Assembly (NCBI RefSeq): GCF_019249725.2
Contig: NZ_CP137559.1
Location: 2,687,501-2,751,500 of the forward strand
DNA from: Segatella hominis
GTDB lineage: Bacteria > Bacteroidota > Bacteroidia > Bacteroidales > Bacteroidaceae
Direction of reading: 5' to 3'
Length of the DNA stretch: 64,000 nt
The notes under the pieces were generated by a model, which saw only the letters and a program-made list of their open reading frames with translations, was not told the origin of the DNA and searched no databases. Shown here in pieces: positions 27,559 to 37,828 of the stretch (positions within the stretch are counted from its first letter, which is position 1; each line of letters starts with the position of its first letter). Position numbers and translations under genes: made by a program.

Positions 27559-27646
27559 ACTTTCGACTTTTTAAATTATGATATTTAAATTTATTATTCG
27601 TAACTCATCACGCACCTTTAGCGTTAATTTTCCTCTCATTTGGCGG

Positions 27647-27677
27647 CAAAGGTAATAATTTATCCCGAAACTCACAA
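27647..27677 (-). promoter_or_regulatory. Promoter of the 826-residue secreted protein gene
   Basis: Minus-strand TTG (27677-27675), 20 nt, TACCTTTG (27654-27647). Predicted leader of about 80 nt. The 408-bp gap 27559-27966 holds only this promoter and the divergent susC promoter; nothing else was seen in it. Confidence 0.65.
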
Positions 27678-27827
27678 GATTTTCTACATAAAAACTACAT
27701 AAAACCAACTTTTCCTTACAAAAAAGTTCAATAAACACTAAAAATATGATTTTTCATCCATTTTTCCCTTATAAAACGTCAAGTTATTAGAATAATATAG
27801 CTTTTATTTTATATTTTCACAAAAACA

Positions 27828-27859
27828 TTTGGAAGAAATATAAAAAATGCTTATTTTTG
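27828..27859 (+). promoter_or_regulatory. Promoter of the SusCD-protease operon
   Basis: TTTG (27828-27831), 20 nt, TATTTTTG (27852-27859), a full consensus match. The leader of about 100 nt contains a small hairpin, CCCTTCGAAAAGGG (27878-27891). Confidence 0.7.
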
Positions 27860-27966
27860 CACCGTTTAAAGCGATGTCCCTTCGAAAAGGGTCAGATATA
27901 ACGAAAAAAATTAGTAGAATACACTTAAAAAATAAGTAATAACAATTAATATAAAAAAAGAGATCT

Positions 27967-30954
27967 ATGGAAAAAAGACTCATGATGTTTATTGCTTGCG
28001 TCTTCCTTAATTTGGGAATGGCGTTGGCACAAACTCACGTTTCTGGTGTAGTAACCTCTTCAGAAGACGGTTCACCGATTATCGGTGCATCTGTCAAGAT
28101 TGTGGGTACTACTTCTGGTACTGTTACCGACATCGATGGTAACTTCACTCTGGATGTTGAAAGCAACAAAGCAGAGCTTGAGTTCAGTTACATCGGTATG
28201 GTAACAAAGAAATTAAAGGCATCAGAAAAGATGCAGGTTGTTTTGGATCCTGACACGCAGGTACTGGAGCAGGTAATCGTTACTGGTTATGGTGCTGCCA
28301 AGAAGTTGGGATCTGTAGTTGGCGCTATTTCCAACATCGGAGAAAAGAAGTTGGAAACAGTCGTAACCCCAAACTTTACTGATGCTCTTGCTGGTCAGGT
28401 ATCTGGTTTGTCTGTTCTGTCATCTGCCGGTGACCCTTCACAGTCTGCTCAGATTCGTTTGCGTGGTGTCAACTCTATCGGTTCTTCTAACCAGCCTTTG
28501 TTCATTCTCGATGGTTCTCCTATCACCGCAAGTTTCTTCAGCACATTGAACCCATCAGATATTGCCAACATCACCGTGTTGAAGGATGCTGCGTCAACCT
28601 CTATCTATGGTTCTCGTGCTGCCAATGGTGTAATTGTTATCACTACCAAGCAGGCTAAGTACAACGAGTCGGTACAACTCACCGTAAAGGCACAGTATGG
28701 TATCTCTTCTGCTACCAGCAAGGGTGAGGAGATGATGAACTCTCAACAATATATCCAGTTCCGCGACATGATTGGTCAACCAGTGAGCGATAATATCCGC
28801 AACTTGGTGAGCAAGTATGGTATCAGCACCAACTGGCGCGATGAAATGATAGACAATTCGGCTCCAACATCCGACATCAATGCTACATTGCAGGGCGGTG
28901 GACAGACCATGAACTATTACGTGTCATTCAACCACCATCAGGAAGATGGTTTGATACAGGATTCAGAGATGCGCCGCAGTGCCCTGGCAGCCCGTATCAA
29001 CTCTCGCTTGAATAAATTCTTCAAGGTAGGTTTCAGTTCCAACTTCGGTGTACAGGACTACAGCCAGAACAGCCAGTGGGCGGACAATAGCCAGATTTAC
29101 GTGACCAACCCTCTGGTAGCATCCAAGATGGCTTTGCCTTATGATACACCTTATTATTATAGCTTCGACGAAGCCGGCAATATGGTAAAGGGCAACCGTG
29201 CAGAGGCTCTTCTCTATTCGCAGTTCACAATGCCTTGGTTCTACTCTAAGAACACGACACAGGCTAACAAGAACATAACCGTCAACCTTTCTTTGAACGA
29301 ACAGTTCACTCCAATTGAGGGATTGACATTCACAGCCTTGCAGTCTATGTTCGGCTACGACCTCACTTCCGACAGAACGAGCCTCCCATACGATAAGTTC
29401 ACCACACCAATGGGACAGGTAGTTAACGCCAGGACAGGTGGTGTGTCAGCAAGCCTCAAGCGCTACTACGCTTACACCTTGACCCACACAGCCGAGTTTC
29501 GTCACAACTTCGGTCCTCACTATGTGAACGTCCTCTTAGGCGAGGAGACCCGCATACAGAAGGGCAGAAGCTTCGGCATCCTCACAACCGGTCAGACAGA
29601 CCCACGCCGCATGACGCTGAACACAGCGACTACCATCTCTCCTGCCGACCAGGTAGATAGCCGTACAAAGGAGGTTGCCAATTCTCTCTTCGGCACAGCA
29701 GAATACAACTTCAAGGAGAAGTACTTCGTATATACATCTCTCCGTTTCGATGGCAGCTCTAAGTTTGCGCCTAAGCACCGCTGGGGTACATTCGGCTCTG
29801 TAGGCTTGAAATGGAACGCCAAGAAAGAGAACTTCCTGCGCACAGTGAAATGGTTGGACGACCTCACCATCAGTGCCAACTATGGTACTACAGGTAACGA
29901 CTCTGGTGCCGGCTCTTACGACTTCTACGGACTCTTCGGTTCGGGCAGTAACTACAATGGCGAGGGTTCCATCGACATCACACAGGCAAGCAACGACAAG
30001 CTGACCTGGGAGAAGGTGGGTAAACTGAACATCGGCTTGAACATCGGACTCTTCAACCGTGTCACAGTAGATGCCAACTTCTATCGCAACAAGACCACCG
30101 ACATGCTGATGGAGATTCCTTACTCTATGACTACAGGTTTCACATCCGGTATGGGTAACATCGGTTCAATGGTCAACAAGGGATTCGAGGCAACCGTCAA
30201 CGTGGACTTGATCAAGACCAAGGACATGAGCTGGACAGTATCAGCCAACATCGGCTACAACAAGAACGAAATCACAGAGTTGTTCGCTGGTCGCAACGAA
30301 TACGAGCTTACCAGCACTGGTCTGAAACTGGAGGTAGGTCATGCCTTAGGTGAGTTCTACAAGGTGCGCTATGCAGGCGTAGATTCTCGTACAGGAGAGC
30401 CTATGTGGTACGACAAGAACGGCAACATCACCAAGGTGTATGACGAGACCAACAACTCCGTATTCCTGGGCAAGAACCGTTACGCCCCATGGCTTGGTGG
30501 TTTTGGTACCAACTTCACATGGAAGGGCTTCAGCGTCATCGCTGACTTTGCTTGGCAATCGGGCAAGTACATGATGGTAAACGACGACTACTTCACCAAG
30601 AACGCCAATCAGGGTACCACCTACAACCAGTGTGTAGATATGCTGAACGTATGGACCACACCTGGACAGGTGACAGACATTCCAGCCTACGGCTACGAAA
30701 TCTACCTGGACAGCCATACCATAAGCAACGCATCGTTCCTGCGCATGAAGACGCTGACCCTTCAGTATCAGTTGCCTAAGAAATGGATGCAGGCTGTACA
30801 CTACATCAAGGACATCAGAGTATTTGGTATAGCTCGCAACCTCTTTACCATCACTCCATTCGACGGATATGACCCTGAGCCAGACAAGAATGTCGTTCAG
30901 TTCAACTATCCAAACACCCGCCAGTTCGTGATTGGTGCAGAGTTAACATTCTAA
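27967..30954 (+). CDS. SusC/RagA-family TonB-dependent outer-membrane transporter
   Basis: 995 residues. A signal peptide (to about 22) is followed by a carboxypeptidase-regulatory-like domain (VSGVVTSSEDGSPIIGASVKIVGTTSGTVTDIDGNF), a plug domain (about 100-215) with the TonB-box-like VIVTGYGAAKK and the RLRGVNSIGSSNQPLFILDGSPI signature, then a 22-strand barrel ending in the outer-membrane insertion strand FVIGAELTF. There is no STN domain, so it is unlikely to signal through an anti-sigma factor. It forms a lid-and-barrel complex with SusD. No glycosidase is in the operon, while a protease is, so oligopeptide uptake as in RagAB of P. gingivalis is inferred over glycan uptake. Confidence 0.95.
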   Translation: MEKRLMMFIACVFLNLGMALAQTHVSGVVTSSEDGSPIIGASVKIVGTTSGTVTDIDGNFTLDVESNKAELEFSYIGMVTKKLKASEKMQVVLDPDTQVLEQVIVTGYGAAKKLGSVVGAISNIGEKKLETVVTPNFTDALAGQVSGLSVLSSAGDPSQSAQIRLRGVNSIGSSNQPLFILDGSPITASFFSTLNPSDIANITVLKDAASTSIYGSRAANGVIVITTKQAKYNESVQLTVKAQYGISSATSKGEEMMNSQQYIQFRDMIGQPVSDNIRNLVSKYGISTNWRDEMIDNSAPTSDINATLQGGGQTMNYYVSFNHHQEDGLIQDSEMRRSALAARINSRLNKFFKVGFSSNFGVQDYSQNSQWADNSQIYVTNPLVASKMALPYDTPYYYSFDEAGNMVKGNRAEALLYSQFTMPWFYSKNTTQANKNITVNLSLNEQFTPIEGLTFTALQSMFGYDLTSDRTSLPYDKFTTPMGQVVNARTGGVSASLKRYYAYTLTHTAEFRHNFGPHYVNVLLGEETRIQKGRSFGILTTGQTDPRRMTLNTATTISPADQVDSRTKEVANSLFGTAEYNFKEKYFVYTSLRFDGSSKFAPKHRWGTFGSVGLKWNAKKENFLRTVKWLDDLTISANYGTTGNDSGAGSYDFYGLFGSGSNYNGEGSIDITQASNDKLTWEKVGKLNIGLNIGLFNRVTVDANFYRNKTTDMLMEIPYSMTTGFTSGMGNIGSMVNKGFEATVNVDLIKTKDMSWTVSANIGYNKNEITELFAGRNEYELTSTGLKLEVGHALGEFYKVRYAGVDSRTGEPMWYDKNGNITKVYDETNNSVFLGKNRYAPWLGGFGTNFTWKGFSVIADFAWQSGKYMMVNDDYFTKNANQGTTYNQCVDMLNVWTTPGQVTDIPAYGYEIYLDSHTISNASFLRMKTLTLQYQLPKKWMQAVHYIKDIRVFGIARNLFTITPFDGYDPEPDKNVVQFNYPNTRQFVIGAELTF

Positions 30955-30979
30955 ATAAAAGTATTATCAGAAAAGAATT

Positions 30980-32521
30980 ATGAAGAAGATATATTTTTCA
31001 TTGATGCTTCTGTGTGCGATGGCGTTCACATCTTGTAGTATGGACCAGGCCCCATACGGTTCTCTGGACGACCAGACTGCCATCGAAAAGGAGAAGGATC
31101 TTCGCCAGTTCCGCAATTCTCTCTATGCCAGCATGAGAGGAGTAACATCGGGCACCTGGCTTTACTTGTCCGACATCCAGATGGACGAGTTCCATGGCTT
31201 GATCAGCAATGGTAACCGCATTGGTACATTCTCCAATGGTACCATCACCATATCAGATGGTGACATTTCCAACAAGTGGAGTGGCTGTTACTCTACCATA
31301 GCCACCGCCAATGCCATTATGGACCACGCCGCCAGCATGACGGCAAGCGACGCTTTCAGCGCAAACGACAAGGTGGCTTTCGCCCATTATGCAGCAGAAG
31401 CCCACTTCGTGCGCGCCTACCTATACTTCTGGTTGGCAGACCATTTCTGCCAGTCATATACTCAGTGCGACCCAAGCAAGGCTGCAAGCGGACTTCCTTT
31501 GTCAACCAAATACAACCCTACGGGTAACCTCGCCGACTATCCAAGCCGCTCTACCCTGGATGAGACCTTCGCCCTCATAGAGGAAGATATGCAGAAGGCT
31601 TATGAAGGACTGGCGGCCTATGAGAAGTCGGGGGTGACAGTAGAAAAAGAGGAAAGTCAGCCTTTGGCTTACATCCATTCCCTGACCGTAAGAGCACTTC
31701 AAGCTCGCGTTGCCCTGGTGAAGGGCGACTGGGAAAACGCAGCCAAGTATGCCGAGGCTGTCATCAACAGTGGCAAGTACAAACTCACCACCATCAAGGA
31801 CTATGCCAAGCTATGGACCAACGACGAAGGTACGGAAATCATCTTCCGTCCCAACATGACTCCTACAGAACTTGGCGGCTGCAACGCCACTCCTTTCGTA
31901 AGCGAGTCGGAGACCAAAGCGGATTACATTCCTACCTATGGCACACTTGACCTCTTGTGGATGAACGAGGGTGACATTCGTGCCGAAGTATTCTTGAAAC
32001 TCTACGAGAACCTTCAGGTGGAAGGTAGCAACTATGAGGCATACGTGTTCAACAAGTTCCCTGGTAACTCAGAACTTCGCACCAGCAGCAACAACAACCT
32101 CATGAATATGAGCAAGCCATTCCGTCTCTCTGAGATGTACCTCATCGCCGCAGAGGCAGAAGCAAGGCTGAACCACATGGAGGATGCCAATAAATATCTC
32201 AACACATTCCTCAACAATCGTATCGTGGACTATGAGCCTCAGACCTATTCTGAGCCAACCACATTCCTCAAGGTTGTAGAAGAGGAGCGTGAGCGTGAGT
32301 TCATCGGCGAAGGCATGCGTATGAGCGACATCCGCCGCTATGGAAAGGGCTTCAAGCGTGTGTCACTCCACGAGGAGAACGAGACGCTGGACAAAATCAT
32401 CGTGAAGCAGGGTAAGGCGATACAATATAAAGCCAACGACTATCGCCTCACCTGGCCTATTCCAAAGGCCGAGCTGGATGCCAACCCAATTCTGAAGGGA
32501 CAGCAGAACCCAGGTTATTAA
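30980..32521 (+). CDS. SusD/RagB-family surface substrate-binding lipoprotein
   Basis: 513 residues. Lipoprotein signal MKKIYFSLMLLCAMAFTSC with lipidated C19. The SusD fold of tetratricopeptide-like helices is visible in the N-terminal half (AEAHFVRAYLYFWLADHF, VRALQARVALVKGDWENAAKYAEAVI), and the C-terminal RagB/SusD signature is present (FRLSEMYLIAAEAEARL, EEEREREFIGEGMRMSDIRRYGKGF). It acts as the hinged lid over the SusC barrel. It follows susC by 25 bp. The ligand is unknown; the aromatic binding platform of starch-binding SusD cannot be identified here. Confidence 0.95.
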   Translation: MKKIYFSLMLLCAMAFTSCSMDQAPYGSLDDQTAIEKEKDLRQFRNSLYASMRGVTSGTWLYLSDIQMDEFHGLISNGNRIGTFSNGTITISDGDISNKWSGCYSTIATANAIMDHAASMTASDAFSANDKVAFAHYAAEAHFVRAYLYFWLADHFCQSYTQCDPSKAASGLPLSTKYNPTGNLADYPSRSTLDETFALIEEDMQKAYEGLAAYEKSGVTVEKEESQPLAYIHSLTVRALQARVALVKGDWENAAKYAEAVINSGKYKLTTIKDYAKLWTNDEGTEIIFRPNMTPTELGGCNATPFVSESETKADYIPTYGTLDLLWMNEGDIRAEVFLKLYENLQVEGSNYEAYVFNKFPGNSELRTSSNNNLMNMSKPFRLSEMYLIAAEAEARLNHMEDANKYLNTFLNNRIVDYEPQTYSEPTTFLKVVEEEREREFIGEGMRMSDIRRYGKGFKRVSLHEENETLDKIIVKQGKAIQYKANDYRLTWPIPKAELDANPILKGQQNPGY

Positions 32522-32555
32522 TCAAACGAAGTAATAAACAAGAATTCATTCGGAT

Positions 32556-33446
32556 ATGAAATACATCAAATTATTCATGTTGCTGGCCGTAGTCGCTTTC
32601 TTCGGTGCCTGCTCCAGCGACGATGACTCATGGAACACGGCTTCCGACGTGACCGTAAGCATGGAGAATGCCACCATGAACATCAAGGAGAGCCAGGGAC
32701 TGACCAATGTGCCTATCAAGGTGACTGGCAAGACCAATGGCAATGTGTATGTCACTGTAGAGGTGAAAGAGGTGGGCAGCAACCCTGCTAAGGAAGACGT
32801 ACATTATTATATTACAGACAAGACCATCAACATCTCCGACAGCACGGCACACATCGAAGTAGAGCCTGTAGATGATGAGGAAATCAACGAAGATCGTACT
32901 TTCGAGATTACCATCGTCTCTGCCAAGGGTGCAAAGATAGGCAACGCTACCACGATGGTCTCCCTGAAGGACAACGATGCCAACATCTACGAGAAGTTGC
33001 AGGGCAAATGGGTACTCACAGGCGTAAGCTATACCGGCGAGACCATGACTTCCGTAGTGAAGATCATTGGTGCAAGCAATGAAGACGAGGGCGACTACAA
33101 CAACACCCTGTACATGACAGGCATGGCCATGAGTTCTTCAACCGCAAGACTGTCTTACCACTACGATGCGGCAACCAAGCAGGGCTATGTGGCATTCGAC
33201 AACCTGATGAAGTACAACTTCATCGAGGACTTCGACGCTGGCAACGGAATCGGAAAGGTCAACATCCTGTTGAGTAACCTCGAAAACGGCAAGCTCACCA
33301 CTACACCTATCAAGGGTACATGGTCTGACGATTGCAAGGAGATTACCTTCGAGGAAGGCAAATATCTGTTTGCTTATGCTTTAATCAGCGGCCAGTATGC
33401 CGAGTTCTTCCGCGTGACGAACATCAAGTTGACCAGAGCGAAGTAA
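32556..33446 (+). CDS. Surface lipoprotein with Calx-beta-like domain, SusCD accessory
   Basis: 296 residues. Lipobox FFGAC (C19) followed by SSDDD, the acidic lipoprotein export signal that sends Bacteroidota lipoproteins to the cell surface. The first 110 residues after it (VTVSMENATMNIKESQGLTNVPIKVTGKT to DRTFEITIVSAKGAKIGNATTMVSLKDND) look like a Calx-beta or similar immunoglobulin-like fold. The second half (EKLQGKWVLTGVSYTG onwards) resembles a lipocalin-like or DUF beta barrel. The gene sits directly after susD, the usual place for a surface glycan- or peptide-binding SusE/F-type protein. Precise family not recognised. Confidence 0.8.
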   Translation: MKYIKLFMLLAVVAFFGACSSDDDSWNTASDVTVSMENATMNIKESQGLTNVPIKVTGKTNGNVYVTVEVKEVGSNPAKEDVHYYITDKTINISDSTAHIEVEPVDDEEINEDRTFEITIVSAKGAKIGNATTMVSLKDNDANIYEKLQGKWVLTGVSYTGETMTSVVKIIGASNEDEGDYNNTLYMTGMAMSSSTARLSYHYDAATKQGYVAFDNLMKYNFIEDFDAGNGIGKVNILLSNLENGKLTTTPIKGTWSDDCKEITFEEGKYLFAYALISGQYAEFFRVTNIKLTRAK

Positions 33447-33482
33447 AGTTAGAGATAAAACAACAATTAACAATTACGTTTT

Positions 33483-35603
33483 ATGAAGAAGAAACTGCTA
33501 TTCATCTTGTCCATGTTAATGGTTGGTACTACTATCCATGCAGTACCTGCCAAGCGTGGCATATGGAAGACATTTACGCTGAAGACTGGACAGACTGTCC
33601 AGGTTCAGCTATGTGGCGATGAGTTCCTCCACTTCTGGGAGGACAAGGATGGCAACCGCTATTCTTACGACACATCCGATGGACTGAAGCCTGCCAACAT
33701 GGCTCAGCTACGGACTCGCGCCCAAGTGATGCGCCAGCAGGCTTGCCCTGACAACATCATTAAGAAGAACCTCCTTGCTGGTGCCAATGGAAGCACAAGC
33801 CTCACAAGAGGCGTTTCTTACACCGGCAAAAAGAAGTGTCTCATCCTGCTGGCTCAGTTCTCCGACAAGAAGTTCACCATGGACGACCCTAAGGCATTCT
33901 ACAACCGTGTAGCCAACGAGCCAGGGTTCAGCGAGGGTAATTTCAAGGGTAGCGTGGCCGACTACTTCAAGGCACAGAGCAACGGCAAGTTTGAGATGAA
34001 CTTCGACGTAATGGGTCCTTATACCCTCGGCGAGCAAGCTTTTTATGGCAAGAACGAAGGAGGCCAACAGGACGTGAACGTACAGGCGATGATCTCTGGA
34101 TGTCTAGGCAAGGCTGCCGCAGAAGGCATCGACTTCTCTCCATACGACTGGGATGGAGACGGAGAGATGGAGATGGTATTCGTGGTCTATGCCGGACGTG
34201 GCGAGGCTACTGGCGGAGGTGACAACACCATCTGGCCACACAAGGGAAGAATGACAAGCCCAGTGAAGTGCGGCAACAAGACGTTGACAAACTATGCATG
34301 TTCCAACGAGCTATCTACATCCAACGAGGTGGACGGTATCGGTACCATCTGCCATGAGTTCTCTCATTGCTTCGGCTATCCTGATGCATACGATGTAAAC
34401 TACACTGGCCTGTATGGTATGGGAACCTGGGATTTGATGTGCCAGGGCAACTACAATGGCAACGGCTTTACTCCTGCCGGATATACAGCTTACGAGAAGT
34501 ATGCCGCAGGTTGGATTACCCCTATCGAGTTAAAGGAGAATACTTCAGTATCAGGCATGAAACCCCTTGCAGAGGGCGGCGATGCTTACATCTTCAAGAA
34601 TCCAAACAATTCTGACGAGTATTACTTGATAGAGAACAGACAGCAGAAAGGTTGGGACGCAGGACTTGCAGGATCGGGCATCATCATCAACCACATCGAC
34701 TACAACCTGAAGGCTTGGAATTACAATATTCCAAACTCCATGATGGCTGGTATCAACGACCATGAGCGTATCACCCTCATCCCTGCTGACAACATAAAGA
34801 GCGACAAGAATGAAGAGAACGACCCTTGGCCTTACGGCAACAAGAATCGTCTGGCTAACAACACCACCCCTGCCTGCAACACGTACAATCTGAACACCGA
34901 CGGCACCAAGTTGATGAACATCATCCTCTCGGATATGGCTATCGCTGCTGACGGCACAGCCTCTTTCAGTTTCCAGAACTTGAACAAGAACAACGTGGAG
35001 CAGAACTACATCTTCCAGGAAACATTTGACAAGTGCCTGGGTACAGGTGGCAACGATGACAAGGGCTTCTATATAATCGGCAACACCAACCAATTTGCCA
35101 ACGGTGCATTCTCACCAGACAAGAACGGCTGGACATCTAATGTGCAGACCTTCAAGGGAGGCTTCCAGTGTGCCCGTGTAGGCAAGCGAAGAGCCACCAA
35201 CATCACCTTCACCTCTCCTGAGATCAAGATCAATGGCAATGTAACTCTTACATTCAAGGCTGCCCCTTACGATCTGTCAAGCAAGACAATGACCGTAACT
35301 GTCAACAACGGAACAGTAGAGACTGCAACTTTCAAGCTGGAGCCAAACAAATGGAACGAGTGTTCTACCAAGATTACAGCCAACGGAAGAGTAAAGATTA
35401 CCTTTGCATCAGACGCATTCTTTATCGATGAGGTCTACGTGGCTGAAGGCTCAACATCGGGCATCAGCAACATCGTGCTTTCCGATAAGCAAGTAAAGGC
35501 TTACTACAATGTCCTTGGCGAAAAGAGCAATGTTCCTTTCGAAGGTCTCAACATCGTGACCTTTACAGATGGAACCGCAAAGAAGGTTTACGTTAAGAAA
35601 TAA
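33483..35603 (+). CDS. Secreted M6-family zinc metalloprotease of the SusCD operon
   Basis: 706 residues with a signal peptide (1-20) and a short prodomain (RGIWKTFTLKTGQTVQVQLCGDEFLHFWEDKDGNRYSYDTSDG). The catalytic domain has HEFSHCFGYPDAYD (H291, E292, H295), followed by the MGTWDLMCQG turn of metzincin-like M6 enzymes. A choice-of-anchor-like beta domain (about 520-650) and a T9SS sorting signal (VYVKK end) follow, so it should be surface attached. It is the second M6 protease of the window; the catalytic domain and prodomain are related to the enzyme at 21518-24901, which has more C-terminal modules. Being in the SusCD operon, it probably generates peptides for that transporter. Confidence 0.92.
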   Translation: MKKKLLFILSMLMVGTTIHAVPAKRGIWKTFTLKTGQTVQVQLCGDEFLHFWEDKDGNRYSYDTSDGLKPANMAQLRTRAQVMRQQACPDNIIKKNLLAGANGSTSLTRGVSYTGKKKCLILLAQFSDKKFTMDDPKAFYNRVANEPGFSEGNFKGSVADYFKAQSNGKFEMNFDVMGPYTLGEQAFYGKNEGGQQDVNVQAMISGCLGKAAAEGIDFSPYDWDGDGEMEMVFVVYAGRGEATGGGDNTIWPHKGRMTSPVKCGNKTLTNYACSNELSTSNEVDGIGTICHEFSHCFGYPDAYDVNYTGLYGMGTWDLMCQGNYNGNGFTPAGYTAYEKYAAGWITPIELKENTSVSGMKPLAEGGDAYIFKNPNNSDEYYLIENRQQKGWDAGLAGSGIIINHIDYNLKAWNYNIPNSMMAGINDHERITLIPADNIKSDKNEENDPWPYGNKNRLANNTTPACNTYNLNTDGTKLMNIILSDMAIAADGTASFSFQNLNKNNVEQNYIFQETFDKCLGTGGNDDKGFYIIGNTNQFANGAFSPDKNGWTSNVQTFKGGFQCARVGKRRATNITFTSPEIKINGNVTLTFKAAPYDLSSKTMTVTVNNGTVETATFKLEPNKWNECSTKITANGRVKITFASDAFFIDEVYVAEGSTSGISNIVLSDKQVKAYYNVLGEKSNVPFEGLNIVTFTDGTAKKVYVKK

Positions 35604-35665
35604 GTTAAGTGGGTGCGGTGTCTCACTGCACCCATCAAGAATAACAATTTAAGACAAAAAGAAAA

Positions 35666-37756
35666 ATGAGAAATATTTACTTGATGACAGCAGCCCTTGC
35701 CATGATGGCAATGACTGCCAATGCCCAGAGCATGAAGCACATCAACATGAATGCTTCCTCCCAGAATTGGGCAAAGACCTCTGCTCCACAAAAGGTTGAG
35801 AATTCAACCAAGAAAGTAGCTACAAGAGCAGGTTCTGACATCGCCGACAACCAGCGATACATCAACTACAGCTATGACGAGAGCTATGTATGGCCAGCTA
35901 CATTCCCAGCAGATACACAAGGAGCTATATCTTTGGGTACACTTTTCTATAGCGATGCATTCAAGAAATTCGAGGGTTGCAAGATTGTAGGTGCCCGCTT
36001 CTATGTCAACATTCCTATCGGCGCAAGCAAGGTGGGTGTCTGCCACGTGAAGATAGAGAACGGTACTCCTTATGTAGGCGACATCCTGGCATCAAAGGAA
36101 GTACCTTCAACCGTAGCACACTGGAACTACGTTTGGTTTGACGAGCCTTATAAGATTGACACCAAGACCTTCGACGGTTTGTTGCCATACTACGATTTCA
36201 CACCAAGCAACATGAGTGCAGATGCAGGCTACCCTATCGCCTCTTCAGGTACCTACGCAGGAACATGCGGTGCTTTGGCTTTTGGTGACATTGATGGTAA
36301 GCACGACCCAAACAGTTGGGCATGGCAGCCTATCTACCTTGGAACTGACGGTTCTAATCTCATGATTCAGCTCATCATCGAGAAGGAAGACGGCAACTTC
36401 ATCATCCACGACTTGGTAATGGACAAGATAGCCATGTCACCATTTGTGAAAAACGACACTAAGACAGGCGTAGCCTTCACTTGCCACAATGACGGACGTG
36501 ACAACATCACAAACGTAAAATTCGGCATTGAGGTGGATGGCGAGAAAATGGGTACTTTCACATACGACAAAGATAATGTCGGTGACAATTTCAGAGAGAT
36601 CACCAATGCCGACTATTCCAATATTCCAGTAGGACTTCCTATCAACAAGGATTGGGCTATTGGCGAACATGAGGTAACAGTATATCCTGTACTGGTAGAA
36701 GGAAAAGAACCAGAGGGCGACTTGACCAACGATAAGTTGACCACCAAGTTCAAGGTATATAAGGACAACTTCGACCGTACCAAGAACCTGGTAGAGTTCT
36801 ACGCATGCCAGATGTCAAAATACACCTTCTTTGCAGACGCGGTACTCACCAAGACAGCCAAGGCTCGTGAAGACGACGACCTTGCTATCGTTTCTATCCA
36901 CGGAGAAAGCCAGCAGGTAAATGAAGATGGTTCTGTAGAAACATTATCAGATGAATTCACAGTGCCAGAGGCTAACAAGTTGGCTTACTACTCTACTCCA
37001 TCAGATGGTTCCGGTGCCTTCAACAGATACTTCTACGATAATGACGTGATTAATTACGAGAAGGCTTTGACAGTGAACATGGCTGCTCAGGATGCAAGCG
37101 ACCAGGATAATGTTGCTAGCATGCTCAACACAATCATCAACGAGTCTGCAGCATATTATCCATCATTCTCTACCGTAGGTATCGATTCTAAACTTGATGA
37201 CGCAACAGGCAAGTTGAGTATCAAGGTAATGGGTAAGCTCATCAACCAATACCAGCAGCTGATTGGTGATGATGCCCGCCTCACAGTTTATCTTACAGAG
37301 GATAAGGTAATCGGCAAGCAGAACACTGGTGGTTCTATTGCAAAGCCTAGGTTCACCCACAACTACGTATTGCGCAAGATTGTGACTGGTACACTCGGTG
37401 ATGCTCTCCAGACCAACGGCAACAGCTACGAGAACGACTATGAGGTTGAGCTTGATGATGCTTGGAAGAGCCAGAACATGCATATCATTGCGTTTGTAAG
37501 CCGTCCTATGAAAGAGACAGAGAAGGATGGCAAGACTGCTCTTGCATCTGCCATGAACGATTTGTGGGTAGATAACACCAACATGGTAGCAGTTGGCGAC
37601 AGTGACCTTACCGGCATTTCTAACGTTATCAACTGGAACGAGGTGAAAGAGGTAGGTCGTTACACCATCGATGGTCAGAAATTGAATGCTCCAACAAAGG
37701 GTATCAACCTCGTGAAGCTTTCAAATGGCCAGACCATCAAGGTTGTTGTGAAGTAA
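35666..37756 (+). CDS. Omp28-like secreted protein with T9SS signal
   Basis: 696 residues with a signal peptide (MRNIYLMTAALAMMAMTANA). An N-terminal beta domain (about 50-240, RYINYSYDESYVWPATFPADTQGAISLGTLFYSD) resembles the secreted modules common in Prevotella. The middle region around NLVEFYACQMSKYTFFADAVLTKTAK aligns by eye with the thioredoxin-like domain of Omp28-related proteins, where the usual CxxC is replaced by a single Cys (ACQMS), so redox activity is unlikely. The C-terminal 75 residues (TGISNVINWNEVKEVGRYTIDGQKL to TIKVVVK) form a T9SS sorting signal. It is last in the SusCD operon, before the terminator at 37829. The Omp28 assignment is tentative. Confidence 0.75.
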   Translation: MRNIYLMTAALAMMAMTANAQSMKHINMNASSQNWAKTSAPQKVENSTKKVATRAGSDIADNQRYINYSYDESYVWPATFPADTQGAISLGTLFYSDAFKKFEGCKIVGARFYVNIPIGASKVGVCHVKIENGTPYVGDILASKEVPSTVAHWNYVWFDEPYKIDTKTFDGLLPYYDFTPSNMSADAGYPIASSGTYAGTCGALAFGDIDGKHDPNSWAWQPIYLGTDGSNLMIQLIIEKEDGNFIIHDLVMDKIAMSPFVKNDTKTGVAFTCHNDGRDNITNVKFGIEVDGEKMGTFTYDKDNVGDNFREITNADYSNIPVGLPINKDWAIGEHEVTVYPVLVEGKEPEGDLTNDKLTTKFKVYKDNFDRTKNLVEFYACQMSKYTFFADAVLTKTAKAREDDDLAIVSIHGESQQVNEDGSVETLSDEFTVPEANKLAYYSTPSDGSGAFNRYFYDNDVINYEKALTVNMAAQDASDQDNVASMLNTIINESAAYYPSFSTVGIDSKLDDATGKLSIKVMGKLINQYQQLIGDDARLTVYLTEDKVIGKQNTGGSIAKPRFTHNYVLRKIVTGTLGDALQTNGNSYENDYEVELDDAWKSQNMHIIAFVSRPMKETEKDGKTALASAMNDLWVDNTNMVAVGDSDLTGISNVINWNEVKEVGRYTIDGQKLNAPTKGINLVKLSNGQTIKVVVK

Positions 37757-37826
37757 TATGAAGTTGTATGAAATCATATGAAGTAATATGAAATCATAAA
37801 ATGAACTATATGAAGTCATAAAATGA
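37751..37826 (+). repeat. Degenerate 10-bp tandem repeats, ATGAAGTAAT type
   Basis: Seven to eight units related to ATGAAGTAAT or ATGAAATCAT run from the stop codon of the Omp28-like gene to the terminator. Period about 10 bp, with units becoming less regular towards the 3' end. Confidence 0.6.
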
Positions 37827-37828
37827 TA

